From the NCBI RefSeq assembly GCF_022402485.1, contig NZ_JAKRSA010000030.1, positions 1 through 64,000 of the forward strand: a stretch of 64,000 bases of DNA, read 5' to 3'. The notes beneath the pieces are model-generated. The model worked only from the letters and a program-made list of their open reading frames with translations. It was not told the DNA's origin and did not search any database. This DNA comes from Phenylobacterium sp. (GTDB lineage Bacteria; Pseudomonadota; Alphaproteobacteria; Caulobacterales; Caulobacteraceae). This document shows positions 52,685-63,077 of the stretch, one piece after another. The position numbers and the translations under genes are program-made. Position 1 is the first letter of the stretch. Every line of letters starts with the position of its first letter.

Positions 52685-53281
52685 TCAATCGGCGGTCCAG
52701 ACGAATGCACTCAGTCTGGCGCCCTTTTCGAGGAGCGCCTCGCTAAGGACCGAATCGGCGGGGCCCTCGAAGTCTGGGAGCACGAAGATGTATCCCAGCC
52801 TCGGCTCACCTGGCCGGTAGCAGACCAGGGTCAGGGCTGAGCCCTCCTGCCCACGGACGCAGAGGTCTGGGGTAAAGCCGGCCGCGATCCATCCGGTGCC
52901 CAGCTCTTCCCCAAGGGGCCCCACCACCGGCCCGCCTCGTCCCAGGATGCGGCCAACGCGCTTGGGATCAATTCCCGGGTGAAGGTCGACCCTCAAGCCA
53001 TCGGGGCGGCGAATGGTGATGATGTCGGGCTCGCCATTCCGCTCCCGCTGCACCTCGGCATTGGGAAAATGGCCCTTGATGCGGTCTACGGTCAGGGGTG
53101 TGGCGCCGTTGATCTCGCCCGCACCCATCTCGTTGAAGGTGATCAGGATCGGTCCCACCACCGCCCGGCTCTGGGCTGGTTCTGGGCCAGCCTCAGGGGC
53201 CGGCTCGACAGACCCGGGTGTCTGCGGGCCGCAGGCCACCAGAAAGAGGCCGACTGCGGCGATACTCAAAAGGGCTCGCAT
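52685..53281 (-). CDS. Putative lipoprotein (possibly DUF1131-like)
   Basis: Lipobox LFLVACGP; ILITFNEMGAGEINGATPLTVDRIKGHFP. Confidence 0.6.
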   Translation of the reverse strand: MRALLSIAAVGLFLVACGPQTPGSVEPAPEAGPEPAQSRAVVGPILITFNEMGAGEINGATPLTVDRIKGHFPNAEVQRERNGEPDIITIRRPDGLRVDLHPGIDPKRVGRILGRGGPVVGPLGEELGTGWIAAGFTPDLCVRGQEGSALTLVCYRPGEPRLGYIFVLPDFEGPADSVLSEALLEKGARLSAFVWTAD

Positions 53282-53334
53282 CACCCGACCCTCGCATAGC
53301 CAAGCCGTCGGAGGCAAATCCAATGGGCCGGCGC

Positions 53335-54210
53335 TCAGGGCCAGCTGACCATCGGGGGCATGGAGGAGAGGATCGAGGTGATGTTGCCGCCGGTCTTCAG
53401 GCCGAACATGGTGCCCCGGTCATAGAGGAGGTTGAACTCCACATAGCGACCCCGGCGGACCATCTGCTCCTGGCGGTCGGCTTCGGTCCAGGGTGTGGCC
53501 ATCCGACCCCTGGCGATGGCGGGATAGACCTGGGCAAAGGCCTTGCCCACGTCCTGGGTGAAGGCGAAGTCCCGCTCCCAGTCGCCGGAATTGTGGTGAT
53601 CATAGAAGATGCCGCCGATCCCCCGGGGCTCATTGCGATGGGGCAGGAAGAAATACTCGTCGCAGCGGGCCTTGTAGGGGCCGTACCAGGCCGGGTCATG
53701 GGCGTCGCAGGCGCCCTGCATGGCGGCATGGAAAGCCACGGCGTCGGGGTTTTCCTGCGTGCGCTGATAGTCCTGGGTCGGGGTCAGGTCTGCACCGCCC
53801 CCAAACCAGCTCTTCCGGGTGGCCAGGAAGCGGGTGTTCATGTGCACCGCCGGGACATGCGGATTGCGCATGTGGGCGATCAGGCTGATTCCAGTGGCGG
53901 TGAATGAAGGGTCCTCATCGGCACCAGGCATGGTGGCGGCCATTTCCGGGGTGAACGTCCCGTGCACCAGGCTGATATGGACACCGCACTTCTCAAAGAA
54001 GCGGCCCCCCCGCATGAAGCCCATCACGCCGCCGCCGCCAGCCGGTCGGTCCCAGGGGGTCAGTTCAAAGCGCCCTGGGTCGCCGGGATAGAGATCGGCG
54101 GGTGCCTCATCCTCCAGGGCCTCAAAGGCGGCGACAATCTGGTCGCGGAGGGCGTCAAACCAGGCCCGGGCCCGGCGGTTGCGGTCATCGAGGGTGGCGG
54201 CGTCTGTCAT
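53335..54210 (-). CDS. hemF: Oxygen-dependent coproporphyrinogen III oxidase
   Basis: [59 protein letters not shown]. Confidence 0.96.
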   Translation of the reverse strand: MTDAATLDDRNRRARAWFDALRDQIVAAFEALEDEAPADLYPGDPGRFELTPWDRPAGGGGVMGFMRGGRFFEKCGVHISLVHGTFTPEMAATMPGADEDPSFTATGISLIAHMRNPHVPAVHMNTRFLATRKSWFGGGADLTPTQDYQRTQENPDAVAFHAAMQGACDAHDPAWYGPYKARCDEYFFLPHRNEPRGIGGIFYDHHNSGDWERDFAFTQDVGKAFAQVYPAIARGRMATPWTEADRQEQMVRRGRYVEFNLLYDRGTMFGLKTGGNITSILSSMPPMVSWP

Positions 54211-54677
54211 GGGACAAGGGGCTTAGGGAATCCATCGGTCTGGCGCAACGCCTCCGAAAGACCAATGGCGGCCGAAACGGTGAGATTCAGCGAGCGGGCC
54301 TCCGGCGCCAGGGGGATCAAGAGGCGCGCCTGGGCTGCGGCATGCACCTCGGGCGGGACCCCAGAACTCTCTCGGCCAAAGAGCAAGGTGTCGCCAGGCT
54401 GGAAGGTAAAGCTGTGCAGGGGCTGGGCTGCGCGGGTGGTGAACAGCACCAGCCGGCCTTCCTGTCGCTCCGGGGCAGCCAGAAAGGACTCGAAGCTGTC
54501 GCGCCGCGTCCACCGGGCCAGACGGCCATAATCCAGGGCTGCGCGCTTGACCGCCTTATCGGATAGCGGGAAGCCGCAGGGCTCTATCACCTCGAATTCG
54601 ACGTCCAGACAGGCGGCCAGCCGGAGGGCAGCACCGACGTTTTGCGGAATGTCCGGTTGAAAAAGGGCCAAACGCAT
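54207..54677 (-). CDS. trmL: tRNA (cytidine(34)-2'-O)-methyltransferase
   Basis: [77 protein letters not shown] (SPOUT). Confidence 0.92.
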   Translation of the reverse strand: MRLALFQPDIPQNVGAALRLAACLDVEFEVIEPCGFPLSDKAVKRAALDYGRLARWTRRDSFESFLAAPERQEGRLVLFTTRAAQPLHSFTFQPGDTLLFGRESSGVPPEVHAAAQARLLIPLAPEARSLNLTVSAAIGLSEALRQTDGFPKPLVP

Positions 54678-54916
54678 TCTAAGCGAACCACCGACGGAAT
54701 TAGCTGGGGCGTGGGACGAATCGCGAGGCTTGTCGCCGCACTTGTGTGGCATGGCTAGTGCGACATTTCCTGCGGCCCTATATGGGTTCCAGAGCAGGCC
54801 TGTGACAGAGCTTCTGATCAGGCCGACAGACGGGGCGTCGCGGTCCTCATCGTGAGCGTCCGAACGGGCAGAGGTTCTATTTTGGGCCGACGCCAAAACC
54901 GAAGGGTAGCTTAAAG

Positions 54917-55471
54917 GTGGCTGACACCGTCGTGGGCGAAAATCCCGATCCGCATGCCGCGGGCGAAGACCCGAACCGGCGCGACTTCATCCATATCGCC
55001 GCAGGGGCTGCGGCGGTGGGTGCCGTGGGCGTTATGGCCTGGCCGTTCATCGATCAGATGAACCCGTCGGCCGACACCCTGGCCCTGGCCTCGGTGGAGT
55101 TTGACCTGTCCAAGGTCGCCCTGGGCCAACAGGTGACCATCAAATGGCGGGGCAAGCCCCTGTTCATTCGAAAGCGCACCGATAAGGAAATCGCTGCGGC
55201 GGTCGCTGACGATACGGCCAGCATGCCCGATCCCCAGGCCGACGAGGCCCGCCATAAGCCGGGCAAGGCCGAGTGGATGATCCTGATCGGTGCCTGCACC
55301 CATCTGGGCTGCGTGCCGACCTTCGCTGGCGGTGACTATGGCGGCTGGTTCTGCCCCTGCCACGGCTCGCACTATGACACCTCAGGCCGGATCCGCAGGG
55401 GCCCTGCGCCCACCAATCTGCCGGTGCCGGACTACGAGTTCCTCTCCGACACCAAGGTCAAGGTGGGCTGA
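54917..55471 (+). CDS. petA: Ubiquinol-cytochrome c reductase Rieske iron-sulfur subunit
   Basis: [78 protein letters not shown]. Confidence 0.97.
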   Translation: MADTVVGENPDPHAAGEDPNRRDFIHIAAGAAAVGAVGVMAWPFIDQMNPSADTLALASVEFDLSKVALGQQVTIKWRGKPLFIRKRTDKEIAAAVADDTASMPDPQADEARHKPGKAEWMILIGACTHLGCVPTFAGGDYGGWFCPCHGSHYDTSGRIRRGPAPTNLPVPDYEFLSDTKVKVG

Positions 55472-55476
55472 CAGCG

Positions 55477-56796
55477 ATGAGCGGACATTCCACTTACGAA
55501 CCCAAGACGGGCTTTGAGCGCTGGCTCGACACCCGCCTGCCGATCGTCCGGCTGGGCTGGGACAGCATTGTCGATTATCCGACGCCGAAGAACCTGAACT
55601 ACTGGTGGACCTTCGGGGGCATCCTCGCCGTCTGCCTGGTGATCCAGATCGCCACAGGCATCGTGCTGGCCATGCATTATGTGCCGCACGTCGACTACGC
55701 CTTTTCGTCGGTCGAGCGGATCATGCGCGACGTGAACTACGGTTGGCTGGTGCGCTACATGCACTCCAACGGCGCGTCGATGTTCTTCATCGCCGTCTAC
55801 ATCCACATGTTCCGCGGTCTCTATTACGGGTCCTACAAGGCACCCCGCGAGGTGCTCTGGATCCTCGGCTTCATCATCTATCTGCTGATGATGGCGACGG
55901 CCTTCATGGGCTATGTGCTGCCCTGGGGCCAGATGAGCTTCCACGGCGCGGTCGTGATCACCAACCTGTTCGGCGCCCTGCCGCTGGTTGGCGAGGCCAT
56001 CACCACCTGGCTGTGGGGCGGGTTTGCGGTGGATAACGCCACCCTGAACCGCTTCTTCTCCCTGCACTTCCTGCTGCCGTTCATGATTGCCGGCGTCGTT
56101 GGCCTGCACATCTGGGCTCTGCATGTGCCGGGGAACAACAACCCCATCGGCGTGAACGTGAAGTCCAAGGCCGACACCGTCCCCTTCCACCCGTACTATA
56201 CGGTGAAGGACGGCTTCGCGATCGTGCTGTTCCTGATCCTGTTCGCCACCTTCCTGTTCTTCAATCCGAACGCCCTGGGCCATCCGGACAACTACATCCC
56301 GGCGAACCCCCTGGTGACCCCCGCTCACATCGTGCCCGAATGGTACTTCCTGCCGTTCTACGCGATCCTGCGGGCGGTGCCGGACAAGCTGGGCGGCGTG
56401 CTGTTGATGTTCGGTGCCATCGCGGTGCTGTTCGTCCTGCCCTGGCTCGACACCTCCAAGGTCCGGTCCATGCGCTACCGTCCGACGGGCAAGCTCTATT
56501 TCCTGATCTTCGCCCTGGCCTGCATCGTGCTCGGCTATTGCGGCGGTCAGCTTCCCGACGACAAGGTGATCCCGGGTCTGTCGACCTTCATCCTGATCGA
56601 TGCTGACCTCAACAGCTTCGTCTGGCTGTCACGTCTGGCCACCCTCTACTACTTCGCCTACTTCCTGGTGGTCCTGCCGATCCTCGGCCTAACCGAGACG
56701 CCAACAGCTCAGCCGGAATCGATATCCACGCCCGTCCTGTCACACCCGGCAGGCCTGCCGGCCGGCGCTGTCGCTGCGCCTGAAAAGAAGGGTTGA
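55477..56796 (+). CDS. petB: Cytochrome b
   Basis: [78 protein letters not shown]. Confidence 0.97.
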   Translation: MSGHSTYEPKTGFERWLDTRLPIVRLGWDSIVDYPTPKNLNYWWTFGGILAVCLVIQIATGIVLAMHYVPHVDYAFSSVERIMRDVNYGWLVRYMHSNGASMFFIAVYIHMFRGLYYGSYKAPREVLWILGFIIYLLMMATAFMGYVLPWGQMSFHGAVVITNLFGALPLVGEAITTWLWGGFAVDNATLNRFFSLHFLLPFMIAGVVGLHIWALHVPGNNNPIGVNVKSKADTVPFHPYYTVKDGFAIVLFLILFATFLFFNPNALGHPDNYIPANPLVTPAHIVPEWYFLPFYAILRAVPDKLGGVLLMFGAIAVLFVLPWLDTSKVRSMRYRPTGKLYFLIFALACIVLGYCGGQLPDDKVIPGLSTFILIDADLNSFVWLSRLATLYYFAYFLVVLPILGLTETPTAQPESISTPVLSHPAGLPAGAVAAPEKKG

Positions 56797-56802
56797 GCCC
56801 AG

Positions 56803-57645
56803 ATGCTGCGTAAAGGTATCGCTCTGGCTGCGCTGGGTCTGGCCCTGGTGGCGGGTCCGGCCCTGGCCGCAGGGTCCGCAAAGAGCCCTGAGCCGGTGGA
56901 TTTCAGCTTCAAGGGCCCGTTCGGCAGGTTCGATCAGGGCCAGTTGCAGCGGGGCTACAAGGTCTATCGGGAGGTCTGCGCGGCCTGCCACGGCATGGAC
57001 CTGCTGTCGTTCCGCAACCTGGGTCAGAAGGGCGGGCCGTTCTACGATCCGGCCTATCCGAACCCGAACGATAATCCGTACGTGAAGACCATCGCGGCGG
57101 AGTACCAGATCAACGACATCGACTCCGAAACCGGTGACGTAATCCAGCGTCCGGGCACCTCGGCCGACGCCTTCCCCAACCCCTATCCCAACGAGGCGGC
57201 GGCGCGGGCGGGCAATGGCGGCGCTATGCCGCCAGACCTGTCGGTGATGGCCAAGGCCCGTAAATACGGTCCGGATTACATCCACGCGCTGATGGCCGGC
57301 TATGTCGACCCGCCGGCGGGACTGCAGGTCACGCCGGGCCAGTATTACAACCCCTATATGGCGGGGGACACGACCCCGTTCTGGACCGGTGAAGGCCATG
57401 CGCCCAAGGGGGGCTTCATCGCCATGCCCCCCCAGCTGGCTGCCGATAAGGTGACCTTCGACGACGGCACCCCGTCCACCATCGACCAGCAGGCCAAGGA
57501 CGTGGCGGCCTTCCTCTACTGGGCCGCAGAGCCCAAGATGGAGGAGCGCAAGGCCTTCGGCTTCGGCGCCATGATCTATCTCGTGATCTTCGCTGGCCTG
57601 CTCTATGCGAGCTATCGCCGCATCTGGCGCAACGTCGCCCACTAG
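56803..57645 (+). CDS. petC: Cytochrome c1
   Basis: RGYKVYREVCAACHGMDLLSFRNL (CxxCH), GNGGAMPPDLSVMAKAR, C-terminal TM anchor. Confidence 0.96.
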   Translation: MLRKGIALAALGLALVAGPALAAGSAKSPEPVDFSFKGPFGRFDQGQLQRGYKVYREVCAACHGMDLLSFRNLGQKGGPFYDPAYPNPNDNPYVKTIAAEYQINDIDSETGDVIQRPGTSADAFPNPYPNEAAARAGNGGAMPPDLSVMAKARKYGPDYIHALMAGYVDPPAGLQVTPGQYYNPYMAGDTTPFWTGEGHAPKGGFIAMPPQLAADKVTFDDGTPSTIDQQAKDVAAFLYWAAEPKMEERKAFGFGAMIYLVIFAGLLYASYRRIWRNVAH

Positions 57646-57670
57646 GGGTCTTGTCAGATCAGAATGAAGG

Positions 57671-57703
57671 AACCCGCCGGGGCAATCCGGCGGGTTTTTT
57701 TTT
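57671..57703 (+). terminator. Rho-independent terminator after petABC
   Basis: AACCCGCCGG-GGCAAT-CCGGCGGGTT followed by a T tract. Confidence 0.93.
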
Positions 57704-58478
57704 ACTCTTCGACCAGATGCAGCCGTCCCGCCGGGAAGTCGAACCGCAGCCGCCAGCGGCCAAGCACCTGCAGCCCCACCGCGCCCTCAGCGTCCACCTG
57801 CCCATCGCTCAGGCCCGCCTGCAGGTTTTCAAAGAGCCGGTTACCCAGGGACAGGGCTCGCAGCTCGGCCCGACCCTGCCCATAGGGGGCCATGGTCTTA
57901 GGGTCGCCCCCTGGAACCACAGCCAAGGTAGGCGAGAGGCGGACTGCGGCGTCCAGGCCGGTCGCCGGGATAAGCCCCACAGCCCGCGCTGTGGGGCCGT
58001 CACTGAGCGCCCCAGGCACCACAGGCAGGGTGCCGCGCCAGCTGATCGGCAGGCTGGCACCGCCGGGCGAGGGCAGAACGCCGGCTGAAGCCAGGGTCAG
58101 ACGACAGGGGGTCGTGTCCAGCTCGACCACGAAGTCTCTCAGGATGTCGGCCCCGATGACCCCGGCGATCGGCGTGGGAAAGGCCCAGGTCCGGGCGTCC
58201 AGGTCTTCGATCGCCAGGTCTCGCTCAGCCACCTGGATGCCGGCCAGACGAACCTCCCCGGCCAAGGAGTCGCCCTCGATGCCGGCGGCCTGGGCCCGGG
58301 TGTTGTGCACCACGCTGTGCTTGGTGCCGGTGTCGATGATGAAATCGCCGCTCACGCCGGCGGCTGTGGCGGGTGCCACCAGAACCCCACGATCCAGCCA
58401 GCAGGCGATCTCAGCGCCCAGGGCCTCGCCGCTCCAGGCGGCCAGGCCGCAGGCCAGCAGGGCGGCGCGCGCAACCAT
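57702..58478 (-). CDS. Retropepsin-like aspartyl protease
   Basis: FIIDTGTKHSVVHNTRAQAAGI and IAGVIGADILRDFVVELD. Confidence 0.75.
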   Translation of the reverse strand: MVARAALLACGLAAWSGEALGAEIACWLDRGVLVAPATAAGVSGDFIIDTGTKHSVVHNTRAQAAGIEGDSLAGEVRLAGIQVAERDLAIEDLDARTWAFPTPIAGVIGADILRDFVVELDTTPCRLTLASAGVLPSPGGASLPISWRGTLPVVPGALSDGPTARAVGLIPATGLDAAVRLSPTLAVVPGGDPKTMAPYGQGRAELRALSLGNRLFENLQAGLSDGQVDAEGAVGLQVLGRWRLRFDFPAGRLHLVEE

Positions 58479-58556
58479 GGTCTAATCCCATCGCGGCCAT
58501 AGCCAGGGCCGCACCCCTTCGGCCATAACAGAGGCCCGTCAGAGAGGGGAGGGGCC

Positions 58557-59084
58557 ATGGACCTGCGCGCCGCTATTCGTACGATTCCGGACTATCCTAA
58601 GCCTGGGATCCAGTTCCGCGACATCACCACCCTGCTCGCCGACGCCCGGGCTTTCCGCCAGGCGGTGGATGAATTGGTGCAGCCCTTTGCCGGTCTGAAG
58701 ATCGACAAGGTGGCGGGTATCGAGGCCCGAGGCTTCATCCTCGGCGGCGCGGTGGCCCATCAGCTCTCGGCGGGGTTTGTGCCCCTGCGCAAAAAGGGCA
58801 AGCTGCCGCACAGGACCCGCTCGGTGGAATACGCCCTGGAATACGGTTCTGATGCCCTGGAGATCCATCTGGACGCCTTCCAGGCGGGTGAGCGGATCAT
58901 GCTGGTGGATGATCTGATCGCCACCGGCGGTACGGCCCTGGCGGCGATCGACCTGCTGCGGCAGGGCGGTGCCGAGATCGTCGCCGCCGGCTTTGTGGTG
59001 GATCTGCCAGACCTGGGTGGCGCAGCTAGGCTGGCGGCTGCCGGCGTGCCGGTCTCAACCCTGATTGAGTTTTCCGGCCACTGA
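58557..59084 (+). CDS. apt: Adenine phosphoribosyltransferase
   Basis: [58 protein letters not shown]. Confidence 0.97.
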   Translation: MDLRAAIRTIPDYPKPGIQFRDITTLLADARAFRQAVDELVQPFAGLKIDKVAGIEARGFILGGAVAHQLSAGFVPLRKKGKLPHRTRSVEYALEYGSDALEIHLDAFQAGERIMLVDDLIATGGTALAAIDLLRQGGAEIVAAGFVVDLPDLGGAARLAAAGVPVSTLIEFSGH

Positions 59085-59091
59085 GCCCTCC

Positions 59092-59784
59092 TCAGGCCCC
59101 CTCGCCGCGACCGCCGCTGCTGCGGGCGAACAGCTGCAGGGTGCGCAGGCGGGCAAGACGTGCGGCGTCGGGGTGGAAGTCCTTGCGCCGGTCCGAGGCA
59201 AACCCGTGGCCGGCGTCATAGAGGTGCACGGGCAGGTCGGGATAGCGGGTGCGAATCTCCTCGACCTTCTCCAGCGGAATCGAGGCGTCGGTCTTGCCGA
59301 AGTGCAGGATGGTCGGACAGCGGGGCACCTCATCCAGCAGCTCGCTGATCCGCCGCCCATAGAAGCAGGATGCCCCTGACACGCCCTCACAGCGCGCCGC
59401 CACCGCCCAGCTGGCCGCCCCGCCCCAACAGAAGCCGGCGACAAAGACCGGCCCCTGAAGGGCGTCTATGGCGCTCTGGGCATCGCCTGCGACCTGGTCC
59501 CAGGGCGCGGCCTGGGACAGGGCCACGGCCCTGGCCATGTCGTCGGGGTCGTAGCTTGCCTCAAAGCCCCGCTGCTGCCGGTCGAAGAAGGCCGGCGCGA
59601 TCACCTCATAGCCATCCTCGGCGAAGCTGTCGGCCACCTCGCAGATATGGTCGGTGACGCCGAAGATCTCCTGGATCAGCACCAGACCACCCCGCCGGGC
59701 GTCGCCGGGCTTCACATGGTAGGCGTCAAAGGAAAACCCGTCGGCCCGGCTCTCCAGACGGATGGTCTCCCCGGCCCGGCTCAT
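59092..59784 (-). CDS. Dienelactone hydrolase family protein (copy 1)
   Basis: GGLVLIQEIFGVTDHICEVADSFAEDGYEVIAPAFFDRQQRGFEASYD, VAGFCWGGAASW. Confidence 0.9.
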   Translation of the reverse strand: MSRAGETIRLESRADGFSFDAYHVKPGDARRGGLVLIQEIFGVTDHICEVADSFAEDGYEVIAPAFFDRQQRGFEASYDPDDMARAVALSQAAPWDQVAGDAQSAIDALQGPVFVAGFCWGGAASWAVAARCEGVSGASCFYGRRISELLDEVPRCPTILHFGKTDASIPLEKVEEIRTRYPDLPVHLYDAGHGFASDRRKDFHPDAARLARLRTLQLFARSSGGRGEGA

Positions 59785-60452
59785 ACGCTTTCGAACAGTT
59801 CGCGGGTCCGCAGGCGGGCGAGGTCGGCGGCCTCCTCGTGATAGCGCTCAGGGCTCTGATTGTTGAAACCGTGGCCCGCGCCCTCATAGACATAGACGGG
59901 GACGTCGGGGTGAGCGGCCTTGACGGCGGCTTCCACCTCGTCGGCCTTGATCCCTGGATCGGTGTGGCCGAGGTGGACGATGATCGGGCAGGCCAGCGGC
60001 AGATCGGCATTGGCCTTGACCATGCTGCCATAATAGCTGGAAGCCGCTGCGATCCCCTCGACCTTGGACGCACTGATCCAGGCCAGCGAGCCGCCATAGC
60101 AGTAGCCCACCACGCAGACCTTGCCCCGGGACGACAGGAAGTCCCGGGCTGCGGCGATGTCGGCCAGGGCCTGCTCCATCGGCGTGGCACGGGCGTGTGC
60201 AATGCCGGCGGCCATGCCGTCTGCGTCGTGGCCGGCGGTGAAGCCTCGCTCTCGGCGGTCAAACAAGGACGGCGCAATGGCCTCGTAGCCAGCCTTGGCC
60301 CAGCGCTCCACATCGGCCCGGACATACTGGTCGATGCCGAAGATCTCCTGCAGCACGATGACCCCGCCCTTGCGCGGGGTGAACGGTACCTCGTGATAGG
60401 CCGACAGCTCATAGCCGTCGGCGCTGCTCTTCAGTGTAATGGTCTCGCCCAT
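59781..60452 (-). CDS. Dienelactone hydrolase family protein (copy 2)
   Basis: GGVIVLQEIFGIDQYVRADVERWAKAGYEAIAPSLFDRRERGFTAGHD, VVGYCYGGSLAW; 4-bp overlap with copy 1. Confidence 0.9.
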   Translation of the reverse strand: MGETITLKSSADGYELSAYHEVPFTPRKGGVIVLQEIFGIDQYVRADVERWAKAGYEAIAPSLFDRRERGFTAGHDADGMAAGIAHARATPMEQALADIAAARDFLSSRGKVCVVGYCYGGSLAWISASKVEGIAAASSYYGSMVKANADLPLACPIIVHLGHTDPGIKADEVEAAVKAAHPDVPVYVYEGAGHGFNNQSPERYHEEAADLARLRTRELFESV

Positions 60453-60519
60453 GGCTGGTCTCCCTTGGCGCGAAGCCTAGGACCACAGACGGGCACCTGT
60501 CACGTCCCCTGGACGAGGC

Positions 60520-61617
60520 CTAGACGTTGAATCTGAAGTTCATCACGTCGCCGTCCTGGACGACGTACTCCTTGCCTTCCTGGCGCAGCTTGCCGGCGTC
60601 GCGGGCACCGGCTTCACCGTTGAACTTGATGTAGTCATCAAAGGCGATGGTTTCGGCCCGGATGAAGCCCTTTTCGAAATCGGTATGGATGACCCCGGCC
60701 GACTGGGGGGCGGTGGCACCCACAGGGATGGTCCAGGCGCGGGTCTCCTTGGGGCCACAGGTAAAATAGCTCTGCAGGCCGAGCAGCTTGAAGGCCTCGC
60801 GGATCATCCGGTTCAGGCCCGGCTCTTCCAGACCCAGGGTCTCCAGGAACTCCGCCCGCTCGGCGGCGTCCAGCATGGCGATCTCGCTCTCGATCTGGGC
60901 AGAGATGACCACGCTCTCGGCGTCATCCCGCTTGGCCCGCTCGGCCACAGCGACCGACATGGCATTGCCGGTTCCCGCGTCACCTTCGTCCACATTGCAA
61001 ACATAGAGGGTCGGCTTGGAGGTCAGGAGCTGCAGCATCCGCCAGGCCTTTTCGTCTTCCTCGGCGATCTTGGCGGTGCGGGCCGGCCGGCCGGCATTGA
61101 GCTCTTCGAGGGCCAGCTTCACCAGACGCAAGGTGTTGGCGCTGTCCTTGTCCCCCGTCTTGGCGCGCTTATCGAGATTGGCGACGCGCTTCTCCAGGCT
61201 CTCCAGATCGGCCAGCATCAGCTCGGTCTCGATGATCTCCAGGTCGGCGATGGGATCGATGCGGCCCTCGACGTGGGTGATGTCGTCGTTCTCGAAGCAC
61301 CGGGCAACAAAGGCCACGGCATCACAGTCGCGTATATTGGCCAGGAACTGGTTGCCGAGACCCTCGCCCTTGGAGGCGCCCCGGACCAAGCCGGCCACAT
61401 CGACGAAATTGATACGGGCCGGGATGATTTCCTTGGAGCCGGCAATCTTGGCCAGGGCCTCAAGACGCGGTTCGGGCACCGCCACATCCCCGACGTTCGG
61501 CTCGATGGTGCAGAATGGATAGTTGGCCGCCTGGGCCGCCGCCGTCTGGGTCAGGGCGTTGAACAGGGTGGACTTGCCGACATTGGGCAGGCCGACGATG
61601 GCGACTTTGAGAGCCAT
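60520..61617 (-). CDS. ychF: Redox-regulated ATPase YchF
   Basis: MALKVAIVGLPNVGKSTLFNALTQT, NYPFCTIEPNVGDVAVPEPRLEAL, ARINFVDVAGLVRGASKGEGLGNQFLANIRD. Confidence 0.97.
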   Translation of the reverse strand: MALKVAIVGLPNVGKSTLFNALTQTAAAQAANYPFCTIEPNVGDVAVPEPRLEALAKIAGSKEIIPARINFVDVAGLVRGASKGEGLGNQFLANIRDCDAVAFVARCFENDDITHVEGRIDPIADLEIIETELMLADLESLEKRVANLDKRAKTGDKDSANTLRLVKLALEELNAGRPARTAKIAEEDEKAWRMLQLLTSKPTLYVCNVDEGDAGTGNAMSVAVAERAKRDDAESVVISAQIESEIAMLDAAERAEFLETLGLEEPGLNRMIREAFKLLGLQSYFTCGPKETRAWTIPVGATAPQSAGVIHTDFEKGFIRAETIAFDDYIKFNGEAGARDAGKLRQEGKEYVVQDGDVMNFRFNV

Positions 61618-61688
61618 GGAGTCCTCGGAGAAATGGAACCGGCGTCGTCTTAGCTGAGCCGGTCGGAAATGTCGTCAGCGGCGGGCGC

Positions 61689-62315
61689 TCAGGGGGTCTC
61701 GCGGTCCTGACGCAGCTGCCGGGTGTCGGCCTTCTCGGCTGGGGCCAGGCGCATGACCTCGGCCTGATACTTTTCGTCCTCACCGGCCGCCAGCAAGGGG
61801 GCTGCGTCGGCGCAGGCCAAAAGCAGGTCGTTCAACCAGGCCTGCTCGACCTTGTGGAAGTCCGACAGCACGTGGCCTTGAACCAGGTCCTTGTGGCCCG
61901 GGTGGCCGACCCCCAGACGGGCCCGGCGGAAGTCTGGCCCGACCTGGCCAGTGATCGAGCGAATGCCGTTATTGCCAGCGGCCCCGCCGCCGGCCTTCAT
62001 GCGGAAGCGACCCGGCGCGAGATCGATCTCATCATGGAACACCACGAGGTCAGCTGGTGAGAGCTTATAGAACTTCAGCGCCTCGCCCACGGCATTGCCG
62101 CTGTCGTTGTAATAGGTCTGGGGCTTCAGGATCAGCGCCTTGATGGCGCCCTGCGGCGTCTCGATCACGCCTTCACGGGCCAATCCCTGAAAGCGCGATC
62201 GCTCCGGGCCAAAGCCCCAGCGGCGCGCAATCTGGTCGACGGCCATGCACCCCACATTGTGCCGATTGCCGGCAAAGCGAGGTCCAGGATTGCCCAAACC
62301 GGCCAGGATCAGCAT
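61689..62315 (-). CDS. pth: Aminoacyl-tRNA hydrolase
   Basis: MLILAGLGNPGPRFAGNRHNVGCMAVDQIARR, LKPQTYYNDSGNAVGEALKFYKL, LVFHDEIDLAPGRFRMKAGGGAAGNNGIRSI. Confidence 0.96.
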   Translation of the reverse strand: MLILAGLGNPGPRFAGNRHNVGCMAVDQIARRWGFGPERSRFQGLAREGVIETPQGAIKALILKPQTYYNDSGNAVGEALKFYKLSPADLVVFHDEIDLAPGRFRMKAGGGAAGNNGIRSITGQVGPDFRRARLGVGHPGHKDLVQGHVLSDFHKVEQAWLNDLLLACADAAPLLAAGEDEKYQAEVMRLAPAEKADTRQLRQDRETP

Positions 62316-62354
62316 GCGACCTTCCGGTTTGGGCCTGTCCTTAGCGGAGAGGCT

Positions 62355-62954
62355 TTAGGCCTCGCCGTCAGCCGCGGCGTCTTGTGCCGCCTGAGCCGAG
62401 CTGCCGGCCAGGGTGGCGATGACGAAGTCGCGGTCGACAGTGGGGGTCACACCCTTGGGCAGCTTGAAGCCCGAGATGCGGATGGTGTCGCCAATGTCCA
62501 GACCGGTCAGGTCGAAGACGAGTTCTTCGGGGATGGCATCGGCGGGGCAGGACAGCTCGACGTCATGACGCACCACATTGAGGGTGCCGCCGCGCTTCAG
62601 GCCCGGGGACTCTTCCTGGTTGATGAAGTGCACAGGCACCGAAATCTTGATCTGCTGATGCTCGTCAACCCGATAGAGGTCGAAATGCCACGGCTCATCG
62701 GTCACCGGATGCATGTCGATGGCCTTGGCGATGACCGGCTGGGTCTCGTCGCCATACTTCAGGGTCACCAGGTGGCCCAGCAGCTTGCCCGTGTAGAGCG
62801 CCTTGCGGAACTCGTTGGCCGGCACGGCAATCGCCACCGGATCCTTGGCGCCGCCATAAAGCACGCCTGGGACCTTGCCGCTGCGGCGCACACTGCGCGC
62901 AGCGCCGGTGCCAGTCTGCTCACGCACTTCCACGTTCAATACGATATCGGCCAT
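62355..62954 (-). CDS. rplY: 50S ribosomal protein L25/Ctc
   Basis: VEVREQTGTGAARSVRRSGKVPGVLYGGAKDPVAI, VPVHFINQEESPGLKRGGTLNVVRHDVELSCPADAIPEELVFDLTGLDIGDTIRI. Confidence 0.95.
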   Translation of the reverse strand: MADIVLNVEVREQTGTGAARSVRRSGKVPGVLYGGAKDPVAIAVPANEFRKALYTGKLLGHLVTLKYGDETQPVIAKAIDMHPVTDEPWHFDLYRVDEHQQIKISVPVHFINQEESPGLKRGGTLNVVRHDVELSCPADAIPEELVFDLTGLDIGDTIRISGFKLPKGVTPTVDRDFVIATLAGSSAQAAQDAAADGEA

Positions 62955-62965
62955 CGCCCTGCCTC

Positions 62966-62997
62966 AAAACGAAACCGCCGCGCGAACCCGCGCGGCG
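62966..62997 (-). terminator. Putative Rho-independent terminator
   Basis: Minus strand CGCCGCGCG-GGTT-CGCGCGGCG followed by GTTTCGTTTT, downstream of the 63078 gene. Confidence 0.65.
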
Positions 62998-63077
62998 TGG
63001 GTCGCGATCCCATGGGGGATCGGAAGGTCGGCGTCATTACACAGAAGTTGACCCTCTGGCAACGGCGCCCGCTGACT

